Source: Helicobacter canis (GTDB lineage: Bacteria; Campylobacterota; Campylobacteria; Campylobacterales; Helicobacteraceae). From it: DNA of 64,000 bases. Made by a program: the position numbers and the translations under genes. The stretch spans positions 1-64,000 of the forward strand of contig NZ_VXKE01000010.1 in NCBI RefSeq assembly GCF_008693005.1. Direction: 5' to 3'. The notes under the pieces were generated by a model. The model worked only from the letters and a program-made list of their open reading frames with translations. It had not been told where the DNA came from and did not search any database. This document shows, piece after piece, positions 43,004 to 51,083 of this stretch; the stretch's first letter is position 1; the number at the start of each line of letters is the position of its first letter.

Positions 43004-43087
43004 GGCTAGATTTTTTGCCCGCCTAGATTCTACTTACAGATTCTACTTTGCAAGCGCAAAGAGTTAGACTTCACATAGGAGCTTTCA

Positions 43088-46000
43088 ATGCCTAAACGCA
43101 CGGATATTAAAACGATTTTGCTCATTGGCTCAGGTCCCATTGTCATAGGGCAGGCGTGTGAGTTTGACTACTCGGGCACGCAAGCGGCTAAAACGCTCAA
43201 AAGCTTGGGGTATCGCGTGGTGCTTATTAACTCCAACCCCGCTACGATTATGACAGACCCAGAGCTAGCCGATCGCACCTACATCGAGCCAATTACTAAA
43301 GAAGTCGTGCATAACATTATCAAGCTTGAGAGAGTCGATGCGATTTTGCCCACGATGGGCGGACAAACCGCGCTTAATATCGCTATGGAGCTGCACGAGA
43401 GTGGGCTGCTAGAGGGCGTGCAGTTTTTAGGAGCGAAGCCAGAAGCGATCAAAAAGGGGGAAGATCGCCAAGCATTCAAAGAAGCAATGCTAAAGATAGG
43501 AATGGATCTGCCCAAAAGCCACTACGCCTATACAGAAGAAGAAGCCCTAAAGGCTGCTAATGACATCGGCTTCCCGCTCATTATCCGCGCGAGCTATACG
43601 CTAGCAGGCGGGGGCAGCGGCGTGGCGTATAATATCGAGGAGTTTAAGGCATTGGCAAAGGCTGGGCTAGAGGCAAGCCCTATTAGTGAGATTCTCATCG
43701 AAGAGTCTTTGCTAGGCTGGAAAGAGTATGAAATGGAGGTTATCCGCGATAGGAATGACAACTGCATCATTGTATGCAGTATTGAAAATCTTGACCCTAT
43801 GGGCGTGCATACAGGGGATTCTATCACCATAGCCCCAGCACTCACACTTACAGATAAAGAGTATCAAAGAATGCGCGATGCGAGCTTCAAAATCCTAAGA
43901 GAAATTGGCGTAGATACAGGCGGGAGCAATGTGCAGTTTGCCATAAATCCCAAAAATGGCAGAATGACGGTGATTGAGATGAATCCGCGCGTATCACGCA
44001 GCTCCGCGCTTGCGAGCAAAGCCACAGGCTACCCCATCGCCAAGATTGCCACCTTGCTAGCGGTGGGCTTTAGCCTAGATGAGATACAAAACGACATTAC
44101 CGGCACGCCTGCTAGCTTTGAGCCTAGCATTGATTATATCGTTACCAAAATCCCGCGCTTTACCTTTGAGAAGTTTCCAAAGGCAGATTCTACCCTTAGC
44201 ACGAGTATGAAGTCTATCGGCGAGGTTATGGCGATTGGCGGGAGCTTTAAAGAGAGCTTGCAAAAGGCGTTATGCAGCCTAGAGTGTGGCTACTATGGGC
44301 TAAACTCACTCACAGATGACCTAAGCCTAGCGCGTAAAGAAACCCGCCGCCCAAATGCGCAGCGGCTACTCTATATGGCAGATTGCTTCCGCTTGGGGCT
44401 TAGCGTGGAAGAAGTGCATAGTCTCTGCCAGATTGATAGGTGGTTTCTCCACCAAATTAGCGAGCTAGTCGCCGCGCAAGAGTCTATCACCAGCGATGTG
44501 CTAAATGACCCAGCAAAGCTACGCCGCCTAAAGTCGCAAGGCTTTAGCGATAAGATGATTTGCTACGAGCTGGAGAGAAAAGAGCGGCTAGAGATAAGCG
44601 AGAGCGAGCTTTATAATTTGCGCAAAGAAATGGGCATAGTCGCTGTGTATGAAGAGGTGGATACTTGTGCGGCGGAGTTTCTTGCGAAGACGCCTTATCT
44701 CTACTCAACTTTCACCTTAATGGATTCAGCTTTACTAAAGAAACCTGCTGCGGCTGCGCCTTGCACCGCTTCGCTGGTTTTGGGTGAGCATTCCGCAGAT
44801 TTGGCAAATTTTGGGGCAACCGCAGACCACAATTCTAGCTCTCCGTCATTGCGAGACACTGCGGAAGCAGTGGTGCGGCAATCCGCACAAACCCCAACGC
44901 CCAGCGATTCTAAGATTTTAGATGAAAAATGTGGGTTGCAAGGAAAATCACAAGGGAGTTACCTAGATGGTAATGACCGCAGGGATTTTTCGCCGCTCCC
45001 GCATTTTTCGCTAAAAGCTGAATCGCCACAAGTAAAAAAGCCAACGCCAGCTAAGGTTATGATTATCGGTGGTGGTCCTAACCGCATCGGTCAAGGCATC
45101 GAATTTGATTATTGTTGTGTGCATGCGAGCTTCGCCCTAGCAGATTTGGGCGTGGAGAGCATAATGTATAACTGCAACCCAGAGACCGTAAGCACCGATT
45201 ATGACACCAGCGATATGCTCTACTTTGAGCCAATTGATTTTGAGTGCGTGCGAGCAGTGATCGAGCGAGAGAATCCCGATGGCATTATCGTGCATTTTGG
45301 CGGGCAGACACCGCTAAAGCTCGCCCACTCACTCACCAAAATCCACGCCAACATCATCGGTACAAGTGCCAAAGTCATCGACACTGCCGAAGATAGAGAG
45401 AAATTTGCCCACTTTATCAATGCGCTTGGGCTAAAGCAGCCAGAAAATGGCATAGCCTATACCAAAGAGCAAGCCTTCAGCGTGGCAAGCCAGATTAGCT
45501 ACCCTGTGCTTGTGCGCCCTAGCTATGTGCTAGGGGGGCGGGCTATGCGGATCGTGCAAAATCCCGATGAGCTGCGCGTATATATGGAAGAAGCGGTGAA
45601 AGTGAGTGAGGACTCTCCTGTGCTAATTGATAAATTTTTAGACCACGCTATCGAGCTTGATGTCGATGCCATAAGCGATGGCAAGGAAGTGTATATCGGC
45701 GGGATTATGCAGCATATCGAAGAAGCAGGAGTGCATTCTGGAGACTCTACGAGCGTGCTGCCAAGCGTGAGTATCGCGGAAAATTTGCTTGATGAAATCC
45801 GCCAAAGCACGCGCAAAATCGCCCTAGAGCTAGGCATTGTAGGGCTTATCAATATCCAATACGCTATCCACAAAGACACGCTCTATATCATCGAAGTAAA
45901 TCCGCGTGCGAGCCGCACTGTGCCATTTGTGAGCAAGGCTAGTGGCATACCGCTGGCAAAGGTCGCTACACGCGTGATGTGGCAGGGCGATTTGCGCGAA

Positions 46001-46636
46001 GCCTTGCAATTTTATGACAAGCATAAGCGCATAGACTTCACCAAATCTCCCCTAGAATCCAAGCCCTACACACATATCGCAGTCAAAGACTCTGTCTTCC
46101 CATTCCACAAGCTTAGTGGCGCAGACTTGCTGCTAGGACCAGAGATGAAAAGCACAGGCGAGGTTATGGGGATTTCCCCAAGCTTTGGGATAAGCTTTGC
46201 CAAAGCGCAAAATGCTAGTAAAAACACGCTCCCAACCTCTGGCAAGCTCTTTATCTCCCTAGCAGATTGCGATAAGCCCTATGCCACACAGATTGCAAAA
46301 AGCTTCATTGAGCTAGGCTTTAGCGTGTGTGCGACTGAAGGCACGCACAAGATTTTAGAATCCGCAGAGATTCCCTCAACTTGTGTGCTAAAAATCTCGC
46401 AAGGTCGCCCTAATATCCAAGACTTGATAATGAATAATGACATCGCGCTTGTGATAAACACCAGCGATGATAGTCAAACCAAAGATGACGCTAGAGAAAT
46501 CCGCCGCCAAGTGCTTAAAAGCTCTGTGCCATACTTCACCACCATAGCCGCCGCGCTTGTGGGCGCAGAATCTATCCGCGAAATCCAGCAAAATGACATC
46601 AACACCCCACGAGCCTTGCAGGATTTTTTTGCTTGA
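43088..46636 (+). CDS. carB: Carbamoyl-phosphate synthase large subunit with linker insertion
   Basis: An 1182-residue enzyme making carbamoyl phosphate for arginine and pyrimidine synthesis. Both ATP-grasp halves are intact: [23 protein letters not shown] at the start and [19 protein letters not shown] near residue 658. The MGS-like C-terminal domain ends with ALQDFFA. Residues ~543-654, at the junction of the two halves, are foreign and hydrophilic and explain the excess over the usual ~1085. They read [21 protein letters not shown] and beyond, the same module frame as in MurD and ValS. The next gene's TTG start overlaps the TGA stop. The small subunit gene is not in the window. Confidence 0.96.
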   Translation: MPKRTDIKTILLIGSGPIVIGQACEFDYSGTQAAKTLKSLGYRVVLINSNPATIMTDPELADRTYIEPITKEVVHNIIKLERVDAILPTMGGQTALNIAMELHESGLLEGVQFLGAKPEAIKKGEDRQAFKEAMLKIGMDLPKSHYAYTEEEALKAANDIGFPLIIRASYTLAGGGSGVAYNIEEFKALAKAGLEASPISEILIEESLLGWKEYEMEVIRDRNDNCIIVCSIENLDPMGVHTGDSITIAPALTLTDKEYQRMRDASFKILREIGVDTGGSNVQFAINPKNGRMTVIEMNPRVSRSSALASKATGYPIAKIATLLAVGFSLDEIQNDITGTPASFEPSIDYIVTKIPRFTFEKFPKADSTLSTSMKSIGEVMAIGGSFKESLQKALCSLECGYYGLNSLTDDLSLARKETRRPNAQRLLYMADCFRLGLSVEEVHSLCQIDRWFLHQISELVAAQESITSDVLNDPAKLRRLKSQGFSDKMICYELERKERLEISESELYNLRKEMGIVAVYEEVDTCAAEFLAKTPYLYSTFTLMDSALLKKPAAAAPCTASLVLGEHSADLANFGATADHNSSSPSLRDTAEAVVRQSAQTPTPSDSKILDEKCGLQGKSQGSYLDGNDRRDFSPLPHFSLKAESPQVKKPTPAKVMIIGGGPNRIGQGIEFDYCCVHASFALADLGVESIMYNCNPETVSTDYDTSDMLYFEPIDFECVRAVIERENPDGIIVHFGGQTPLKLAHSLTKIHANIIGTSAKVIDTAEDREKFAHFINALGLKQPENGIAYTKEQAFSVASQISYPVLVRPSYVLGGRAMRIVQNPDELRVYMEEAVKVSEDSPVLIDKFLDHAIELDVDAISDGKEVYIGGIMQHIEEAGVHSGDSTSVLPSVSIAENLLDEIRQSTRKIALELGIVGLINIQYAIHKDTLYIIEVNPRASRTVPFVSKASGIPLAKVATRVMWQGDLREALQFYDKHKRIDFTKSPLESKPYTHIAVKDSVFPFHKLSGADLLLGPEMKSTGEVMGISPSFGISFAKAQNASKNTLPTSGKLFISLADCDKPYATQIAKSFIELGFSVCATEGTHKILESAEIPSTCVLKISQGRPNIQDLIMNNDIALVINTSDDSQTKDDAREIRRQVLKSSVPYFTTIAAALVGAESIREIQQNDINTPRALQDFFA
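44717..45051 (+). repeat. In-frame composite repeat inside carB
   Basis: About 335 bases: the AAACC...GGTTT module (44735-44781), half of the stem module (GGCAAATTTTGGGGCAACCG), and then directly a CGTCATTGCGAG...GCGGCAATCC palindrome (44844-44884). The joint of half a stem to a second module shows mosaic structure. Confidence 0.85.
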
Positions 46637-47283
46637 GCGTAGATAAAAAGCAGCGCGAAAAATACGCGCAACGCCCAAGTCAGCTAGGGCAGCACAAAGC
46701 GCATAGCTTCAAGCAGCTAGAATACCTACTAACCCAAAGGGGCTTTGTGCGACTGGAGCTATCTTGCGCGCTTAAATTTAGCCTGTGGTATCGCGGAGAT
46801 CTCGCTTACGCGTGGCTTAAGCACTTTGCTAGTAAAGAAGTGCTGGATTTTTCGCCCATTATTTTGGCGCAAACTGACACCACTGCGGGCTTTCTCTCAC
46901 TCGATAAGCACAGGCTCAATCGCGCCAAAAACCGCCAAGAAGACCAAGAAATCCTACGCACCTTTGGGAGCTTTGCTGATCTTATGCGATGTAGCCGAGT
47001 CCCAAACGCGCATAAACGCTTTATCCGCCAAGCAAGCAAGATAAGCACTATCCTGCCTAATAAAAAATCCTTCCGCGTTGTTAAAGACCCTTTACATATG
47101 GAGTTTTTGCGCTATTTTGGGGGGCTTTACTCCACCTCTGCCAATCGCACCAAAGAGCCATTTTCCCTAGAGTTTGCCCTGCAAGTAGCTGATATTATCG
47201 CCCTAGATTCTAGGGGGCTGTATGAAGATAAGCCAAGTGCTATCTACCGCCTATCTCGCACGCGCAAACGCCGCACTAGATAG
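46633..47283 (+). CDS. Sua5/YciO/YrdC-like protein
   Basis: A 216-residue protein with a YrdC-like fold signature. [22 protein letters not shown] resembles the threonylcarbamoyl-AMP synthase core, and [13 protein letters not shown] matches the conserved S-x-N region. The family makes the threonylcarbamoyl adenylate used for tRNA t6A, but this divergent version may act otherwise. A similar gene follows carB in H. pylori. It begins with TTG overlapping the carB stop, so coupling is expected. The C-terminus is rich in Arg and Lys. Confidence 0.75.
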   Translation: MSVDKKQREKYAQRPSQLGQHKAHSFKQLEYLLTQRGFVRLELSCALKFSLWYRGDLAYAWLKHFASKEVLDFSPIILAQTDTTAGFLSLDKHRLNRAKNRQEDQEILRTFGSFADLMRCSRVPNAHKRFIRQASKISTILPNKKSFRVVKDPLHMEFLRYFGGLYSTSANRTKEPFSLEFALQVADIIALDSRGLYEDKPSAIYRLSRTRKRRTR

Positions 47284-47313
47284 CATAACCCAATCTCACC
47301 ATAAAGGAATCCT

Positions 47314-49065
47314 ATGACAACACGCCAGATAAACGGGGGGGGGGGGAATAACGCCCACCTAAGCTATACCCCTAGTAACTCCAACGCCTCCCACAATCCA
47401 GCCCCCTACCCACGCTGGTTTTATGCTATCTTTGGGCTTTTTATCCTGCTGTATGCGAGCTTTATCATCGCAGACTCTGCTTTCCCTATGCTAAATGGCG
47501 ATAGTATTTCTTTCTATCAGCAGTTGTTAGAATCCAAAAGCGCGTGGCACGGGCTTGACACAGATATGAAGCGATTTTTCCCCTTTGCTGGGTGGAATCT
47601 TGCCCTAATCGCGCAGTTTTCCACTAGTCCTTATGCCTTTATGCTAGGCAATGCCTGCGTGCTTGTGGTGTTTTCGCTCTGTTTTATCTATCTAGCGCGC
47701 ATGAGTGGGGCTAGGGCATGGTGGTCGCTGGTAATGCTTGTCTGTATCGTGCTAAGTGCTGGTTATACTAAGCTGCTTGTAGAAATCGTCTTCCCAGAGA
47801 CGACACAAACGATGTTTATGCTGTTATTTTTATGCTGCTGCTTTGGAGTGTATCGGCTAGATGCGAAAGCAGAATCTAGCGCAGATAGCAAGTGCTCTTG
47901 GAAAATCTTAGGGCTTGGTGCATTGGCGCTAGTGTTTGGCAATGCTGTTATTTATCTTAAAGAAGTGTCGTTTATCATTGTATCTGGATTTGGGTTTTTG
48001 CATGTAGCGCTCTCCTATCTTGCCCAGAAACGCCGCGCAAACTCCCTAGAGAAACGCCCACTCTCTAAGCGCATAATTATCTTTGATAGTCTGCTTATGC
48101 TCTCTGGTGTGGTATTTTTGCTTGTCTATGCACTCGCCACGCATGGTGCGCAAAATAACTATGCAAGTGCGGTCGAGGTATTCTCTCCGCTTCGCACAAT
48201 CATCGTGCTATTCCTTAGCGCACCATTCCTAAGTCTCGCGCTCCCTGTGATTATGGTGCTGCGTGTGCGATCTCTGCTCTCTGGCGAGGCGGAGGTTAAT
48301 GTGTTTTGGGATTCTTTGGCACTCATCGCGCTTGGCTATATGGGGGCATTTCTTGTGCTTGGCATGGGGAGCTTTCATTATTTCATGCCTGCAAATATTT
48401 TAGCCGCTCTCTATCTGCTCTTTTTCCTTGCTAATCACAACTTCACACGCCTAGAAAAGCTCGCTAGAAATCTTGTGCTAGCATTTACAGGCTTTATTCT
48501 CTGCACCTCAAGCGTGCCACTAGGCATTCACTATCTAACGCTCAATAAAGCCCAAAATCGCAATATCAACGACACCATGAGCTTCCTGGCAGACTATATC
48601 CGTGATCATACACACACTAGAATCTATTTTGAAGGCTTTGGGCGTGGGCGAGATCTTTACTATGGTAGCTGGAGTTATGGGGCGTTTTTCAATATTTTGC
48701 CCAGTGTTTATGGCGTGCATAATTTTGACATCGCTAGTAAAGAGCCAAATGGCAAAAACTTTACCCTAGACCTCAAATCACCACTAAGCTTTTTCAACTC
48801 CAAGGAAGTGCGCACGCCAGATTCTAGCGACTTGCTTATTATCACAGCACTTAGCGATGTAGGTGTGCTAGATTCTAGGATTGCAGAGCTAGAATCTAGC
48901 CACGAGCTACTATTCAAAACAAGCAACCACCCCTATTTCCCACAATACACGCTTATGAGCATAGGGGCAAAGCTTTTGCAAGATTGGCATATCTCCCACC
49001 CTTTAAGCAACTATGGCAACCCTTACCGCCTCCCAGCTCAAAGCTATGTTTTCCGCATTCGCTAG
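47314..49065 (+). CDS. Multi-spanning membrane protein with poly-G12 tract (ON), GT-C-like
   Basis: A 583-residue protein with about eleven membrane helices from residue ~30 and a soluble C-terminal part from ~410. An acidic first loop contains MLNGDSISFYQQLLESK, reminiscent of GT-C glycosyltransferases where such an Asp is catalytic; this is a structural guess. Twelve G (47335-47346) follow only seven codons after ATG and encode four Gly. The frame is open, so the gene is ON. AAAGGA precedes the ATG. Nothing in its neighbours fixes the substrate, though surface-glycan modification is plausible. Confidence 0.75.
   Translation: MTTRQINGGGGNNAHLSYTPSNSNASHNPAPYPRWFYAIFGLFILLYASFIIADSAFPMLNGDSISFYQQLLESKSAWHGLDTDMKRFFPFAGWNLALIAQFSTSPYAFMLGNACVLVVFSLCFIYLARMSGARAWWSLVMLVCIVLSAGYTKLLVEIVFPETTQTMFMLLFLCCCFGVYRLDAKAESSADSKCSWKILGLGALALVFGNAVIYLKEVSFIIVSGFGFLHVALSYLAQKRRANSLEKRPLSKRIIIFDSLLMLSGVVFLLVYALATHGAQNNYASAVEVFSPLRTIIVLFLSAPFLSLALPVIMVLRVRSLLSGEAEVNVFWDSLALIALGYMGAFLVLGMGSFHYFMPANILAALYLLFFLANHNFTRLEKLARNLVLAFTGFILCTSSVPLGIHYLTLNKAQNRNINDTMSFLADYIRDHTHTRIYFEGFGRGRDLYYGSWSYGAFFNILPSVYGVHNFDIASKEPNGKNFTLDLKSPLSFFNSKEVRTPDSSDLLIITALSDVGVLDSRIAELESSHELLFKTSNHPYFPQYTLMSIGAKLLQDWHISHPLSNYGNPYRLPAQSYVFRIR
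47335..47346 (+). repeat. Poly-G12 tract near the start of the membrane protein gene
   Basis: Twelve G; the frame is continuous at this length. Confidence 0.95.
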
Positions 49066-49119
49066 GGCAAGAAAGGGGTAAAGTCGCGCCCTTTTGGTGC
49101 GATTTTTGAGATTTTCTGC

Positions 49120-49125
49120 TATAAT
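49120..49125 (+). promoter_or_regulatory. -10 of the tRNA-Lys gene
   Basis: TATAAT with T-rich DNA upstream ends 10 bases before the mature tRNA 5' end. Confidence 0.65.
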
Positions 49126-49135
49126 CGCGCCCTGC

Positions 49136-49211
49136 GGACGCGTAGCTCAGCTGGTAGAGCAACTGACTCTTAATCAGTGGGTCCAGAGTTCGATCCTCTG
49201 CGCGTCCACCA
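49136..49211 (+). tRNA. tRNA-Lys (anticodon CUU)
   Basis: The 76-nt cloverleaf has acceptor arms GGACGCG/CGCGTCC, a D arm (GCTCAGCTGGTAGAGC), anticodon stem ACTGA/TCAGT with loop CTCTTAA (anticodon CUU), a T arm with GTTCGATCC, and an encoded CCA at 49209-49211. It reads AAG. H. pylori has only the UUU lysine isoacceptor, as far as I know, so this looks like an additional one. Confidence 0.95.
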
Positions 49212-49295
49212 CTTTCAATCTCTTTCACCTATACATCAAAATCATCATAGATTCTACAAATGTCAATAGATTTAGATTCTAGCGCGTTATCGCCA

Positions 49296-50636
49296 CTACT
49301 CTTGCTCGCTCTCTTGTGTGTCTTGGCTTAGAAGCTTTGAGTTAGGGATTGACTTTTTTGTCTTAGCACCTAGATCTTTTAGCTTATCAAGCCTAGATTC
49401 TAGCCCGCCCTTGCCGCGCAGCTTTGTATCCATAGCGACTGCCGCACTTTGCGCACTTTGCAAGCCTCGCGCCATCTTGTCAAAATCGCTGCACACATCG
49501 GCAAATTTGTCATAAAACTTCCCAAGCTCTTCAAAGGCTTGCTTGATATTCTTATCGCTTTGGATATGCTGCCAAGTGATAGCAATCGTCTTTAACGCCA
49601 TAAAAAGCGTATGTGGTGTGGTGAGATAAATCTGCTTAGAATAGGCATAGTTATACAAGCTAGAATCCGCTTCTAAGGCTAGATCTAAGATATTGTTATA
49701 GGGGATAAAAAGCAGCACAAAGTCATAGGCATTTTCTATGTCCTTATAGGGCTTGCTCGCTAGCTCATCAATGCGCGCTTTGAGATTTTGCGCGATTTCT
49801 TGGGTGTTTATCTCTGTCTCATCATCGCAAGTTATGGCATTTGGCAGGGGGAATTTGGCGTCAATGATGATGTTGCGCTTGTCATCAAGGCGGACAATCG
49901 CATCAGGGATATATCGCCCACCTTGCGTGTGGAGCTGCTCTTGGAGGCTATATTGTCTGCCTTCAATGAGTCCGCTACTCTCAAACACTCTTTTAAGCTG
50001 CAGCTCGCCGAAGTTTCCGCGCAGCTTTTTATCACCCTTTAGAATCCGCCCTAGCTCTTGCGCGCTTTTGCTCATCTCTTGGGAGTATTTGAAGGCGTTG
50101 TCGATGTTTTCTTTGAGCTTGGCTTCGTTTTGCAAAAGGGTCTTTTGATACTCTTCCACGCGCGTTTTTATAGGCGTGAAAACCTCATCTAAAATCGCTT
50201 TAGAATCCTTGCTAAGTGCGAGCTTGTTTTCATTCAGCAAGGCGGTCTTTTGCAGCTCTAGATTCTTGGCTAGCTCATTTTGCAAGGTGCTTATGGAGAG
50301 TTTATATTGAGATTCTAGCTTGGAGAGATCTTGCTCATATTTATCTTGCAGCTCTGTCTTTTGGCGAGCAGAGTCTGCGCGCTGCTCTTGGAGCCGCTCA
50401 TTGGCAGTAGTGAGCGTGGCTTTTAAGCTGGCGATTTCTTGGAGTGCTTGGATATGGCTAGATTCTAGGGATTTGGCAGTGGATTCTAGGGCTTGGGTTT
50501 TAGTAGCAATCTCTTGGCGAAGTGTCTCGCTTAAATGCAGGGCTTTTTGTGCGGCGATATAGCGTGCATAGAGCAAAGCCCCTGCCCCACCTAATGCAAA
50601 CAACGCAATAAGCAAAATACTATCAAGCAATGTCAT
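49296..50636 (-). CDS. rmuC: DNA recombination protein RmuC
   Basis: About 446 residues. After one N-terminal membrane helix, a long coiled coil (about residues 30-190) precedes the RmuC nuclease-like domain with RGNFGELQLKRVFESSGL, YIPDAIVRLDDKRNIIIDAKFPL, and the catalytic-type D...DAK pattern. RmuC limits inversions at short repeats in E. coli, relevant for a genome rich in inverted repeats, though no direct link is known. ATG 50636 with AAGG upstream is preferred to an ATG six codons earlier. Confidence 0.92.
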   Translation of the reverse strand: MTLLDSILLIALFALGGAGALLYARYIAAQKALHLSETLRQEIATKTQALESTAKSLESSHIQALQEIASLKATLTTANERLQEQRADSARQKTELQDKYEQDLSKLESQYKLSISTLQNELAKNLELQKTALLNENKLALSKDSKAILDEVFTPIKTRVEEYQKTLLQNEAKLKENIDNAFKYSQEMSKSAQELGRILKGDKKLRGNFGELQLKRVFESSGLIEGRQYSLQEQLHTQGGRYIPDAIVRLDDKRNIIIDAKFPLPNAITCDDETEINTQEIAQNLKARIDELASKPYKDIENAYDFVLLFIPYNNILDLALEADSSLYNYAYSKQIYLTTPHTLFMALKTIAITWQHIQSDKNIKQAFEELGKFYDKFADVCSDFDKMARGLQSAQSAAVAMDTKLRGKGGLESRLDKLKDLGAKTKKSIPNSKLLSQDTQESEQE

Positions 50637-50704
50637 AGTGATCCTTGTGATCAAGTAGTATTGTGTAAGTGCTGGGTATTGTAGCGTAGAATGTAGTGTA
50701 AATA

Positions 50705-50720
50705 TGCCCCATAAGGGGCT
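50705..50720. terminator. GC hairpin next to the small basic-protein gene
   Basis: GCCCC-ATAA-GGGGC forms a 5-bp stem and a 4-nt loop just past the stop codon. The plus-strand side is followed by T-rich sequence; the minus-strand side has only scattered T. It may act as a weak bidirectional terminator. Confidence 0.45.
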
Positions 50721-50723
50721 TAG

Positions 50724-50879
50724 TTATTTCTTTTTAGGCTTAGGCGGATTATTGTCTCTGCCACCGCCACTTGGGTTACCGGTTGTAGAAGGCCACCCAG
50801 CTTTTCCTTTTCCCACCGCAATGCCAATAGGTCCCATTGGCTTATGGGGATTAGGTTTAGGTGTGATATATGTTCTCAT
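50724..50879 (-). CDS. Small Pro/Gly/Lys-rich protein (51 residues)
   Basis: A 51-residue frame starting MRTYITPKPNPHKPMGPIGI and ending DNNPPKPKKK, with AAGGAG 6-9 nt before the ATG. The composition (Pro, Gly, Lys) suggests a disordered basic peptide with no membrane helix. I do not recognise a family. A hairpin after the stop and a dyad (50900-50925) before the start frame it as a single-gene unit. Nucleic-acid binding is possible only by charge. It is short, so a chance frame is the alternative, but ribosome site, start and terminator agree. Confidence 0.6.
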   Translation of the reverse strand: MRTYITPKPNPHKPMGPIGIAVGKGKAGWPSTTGNPSGGGRDNNPPKPKKK

Positions 50880-50899
50880 TGCTCTCTCCTTTCATAAAT

Positions 50900-50925
50900 T
50901 TGCAATGACTCTGCAGACATTGCAA
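50900..50925. promoter_or_regulatory. TTGCAATG/CATTGCAA dyad near the small-gene promoter
   Basis: Eight-base arms at 50900-50907 and 50918-50925 are separated by ten bases including CTGCAG. On the minus strand TAGAAT (50931-50936) may be the -10, which would place the dyad at the transcription start. It may be an operator. Confidence 0.4.
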
Positions 50926-51050
50926 GGTGGATTCTAGTAAAAGACTCTCATAAATGCACGAAACAAGAGCGACACGAATTTACAAAGCTAGAATCTTAAC
51001 GCTGCAGTTTCTTGTCATTGGCTTTTCTTACACCAATAAGATCGCTTAGA

Positions 51051-51056
51051 TACAAT
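51051..51056 (+). promoter_or_regulatory. -10 of the ankyrin protein gene
   Basis: TACAAT lies 28 bases before ATG 51084, where AAGGAG is present. An in-frame TTG at 51012 would lie upstream of this promoter and is unlikely. Confidence 0.5.
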
Positions 51057-51083
51057 ATTTATATCGCCAAACTAAGGAGCTAT

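Noticed and set aside
46624..46630. T7 run at the 3' end of carB as a contingency tract
   Set aside because: Short, at the very end of the gene, and ordinary for this composition.
50704..50937. A 77-residue plus-strand hydrophobic protein
   Set aside because: It is antisense to the small basic-protein gene, which has a better ribosome site and a start/stop structure with hairpin.
51012..51083. Longer TTG start for the ankyrin gene
   Set aside because: It lies upstream of the likely -10 box; ATG 51084 has AAGGAG.
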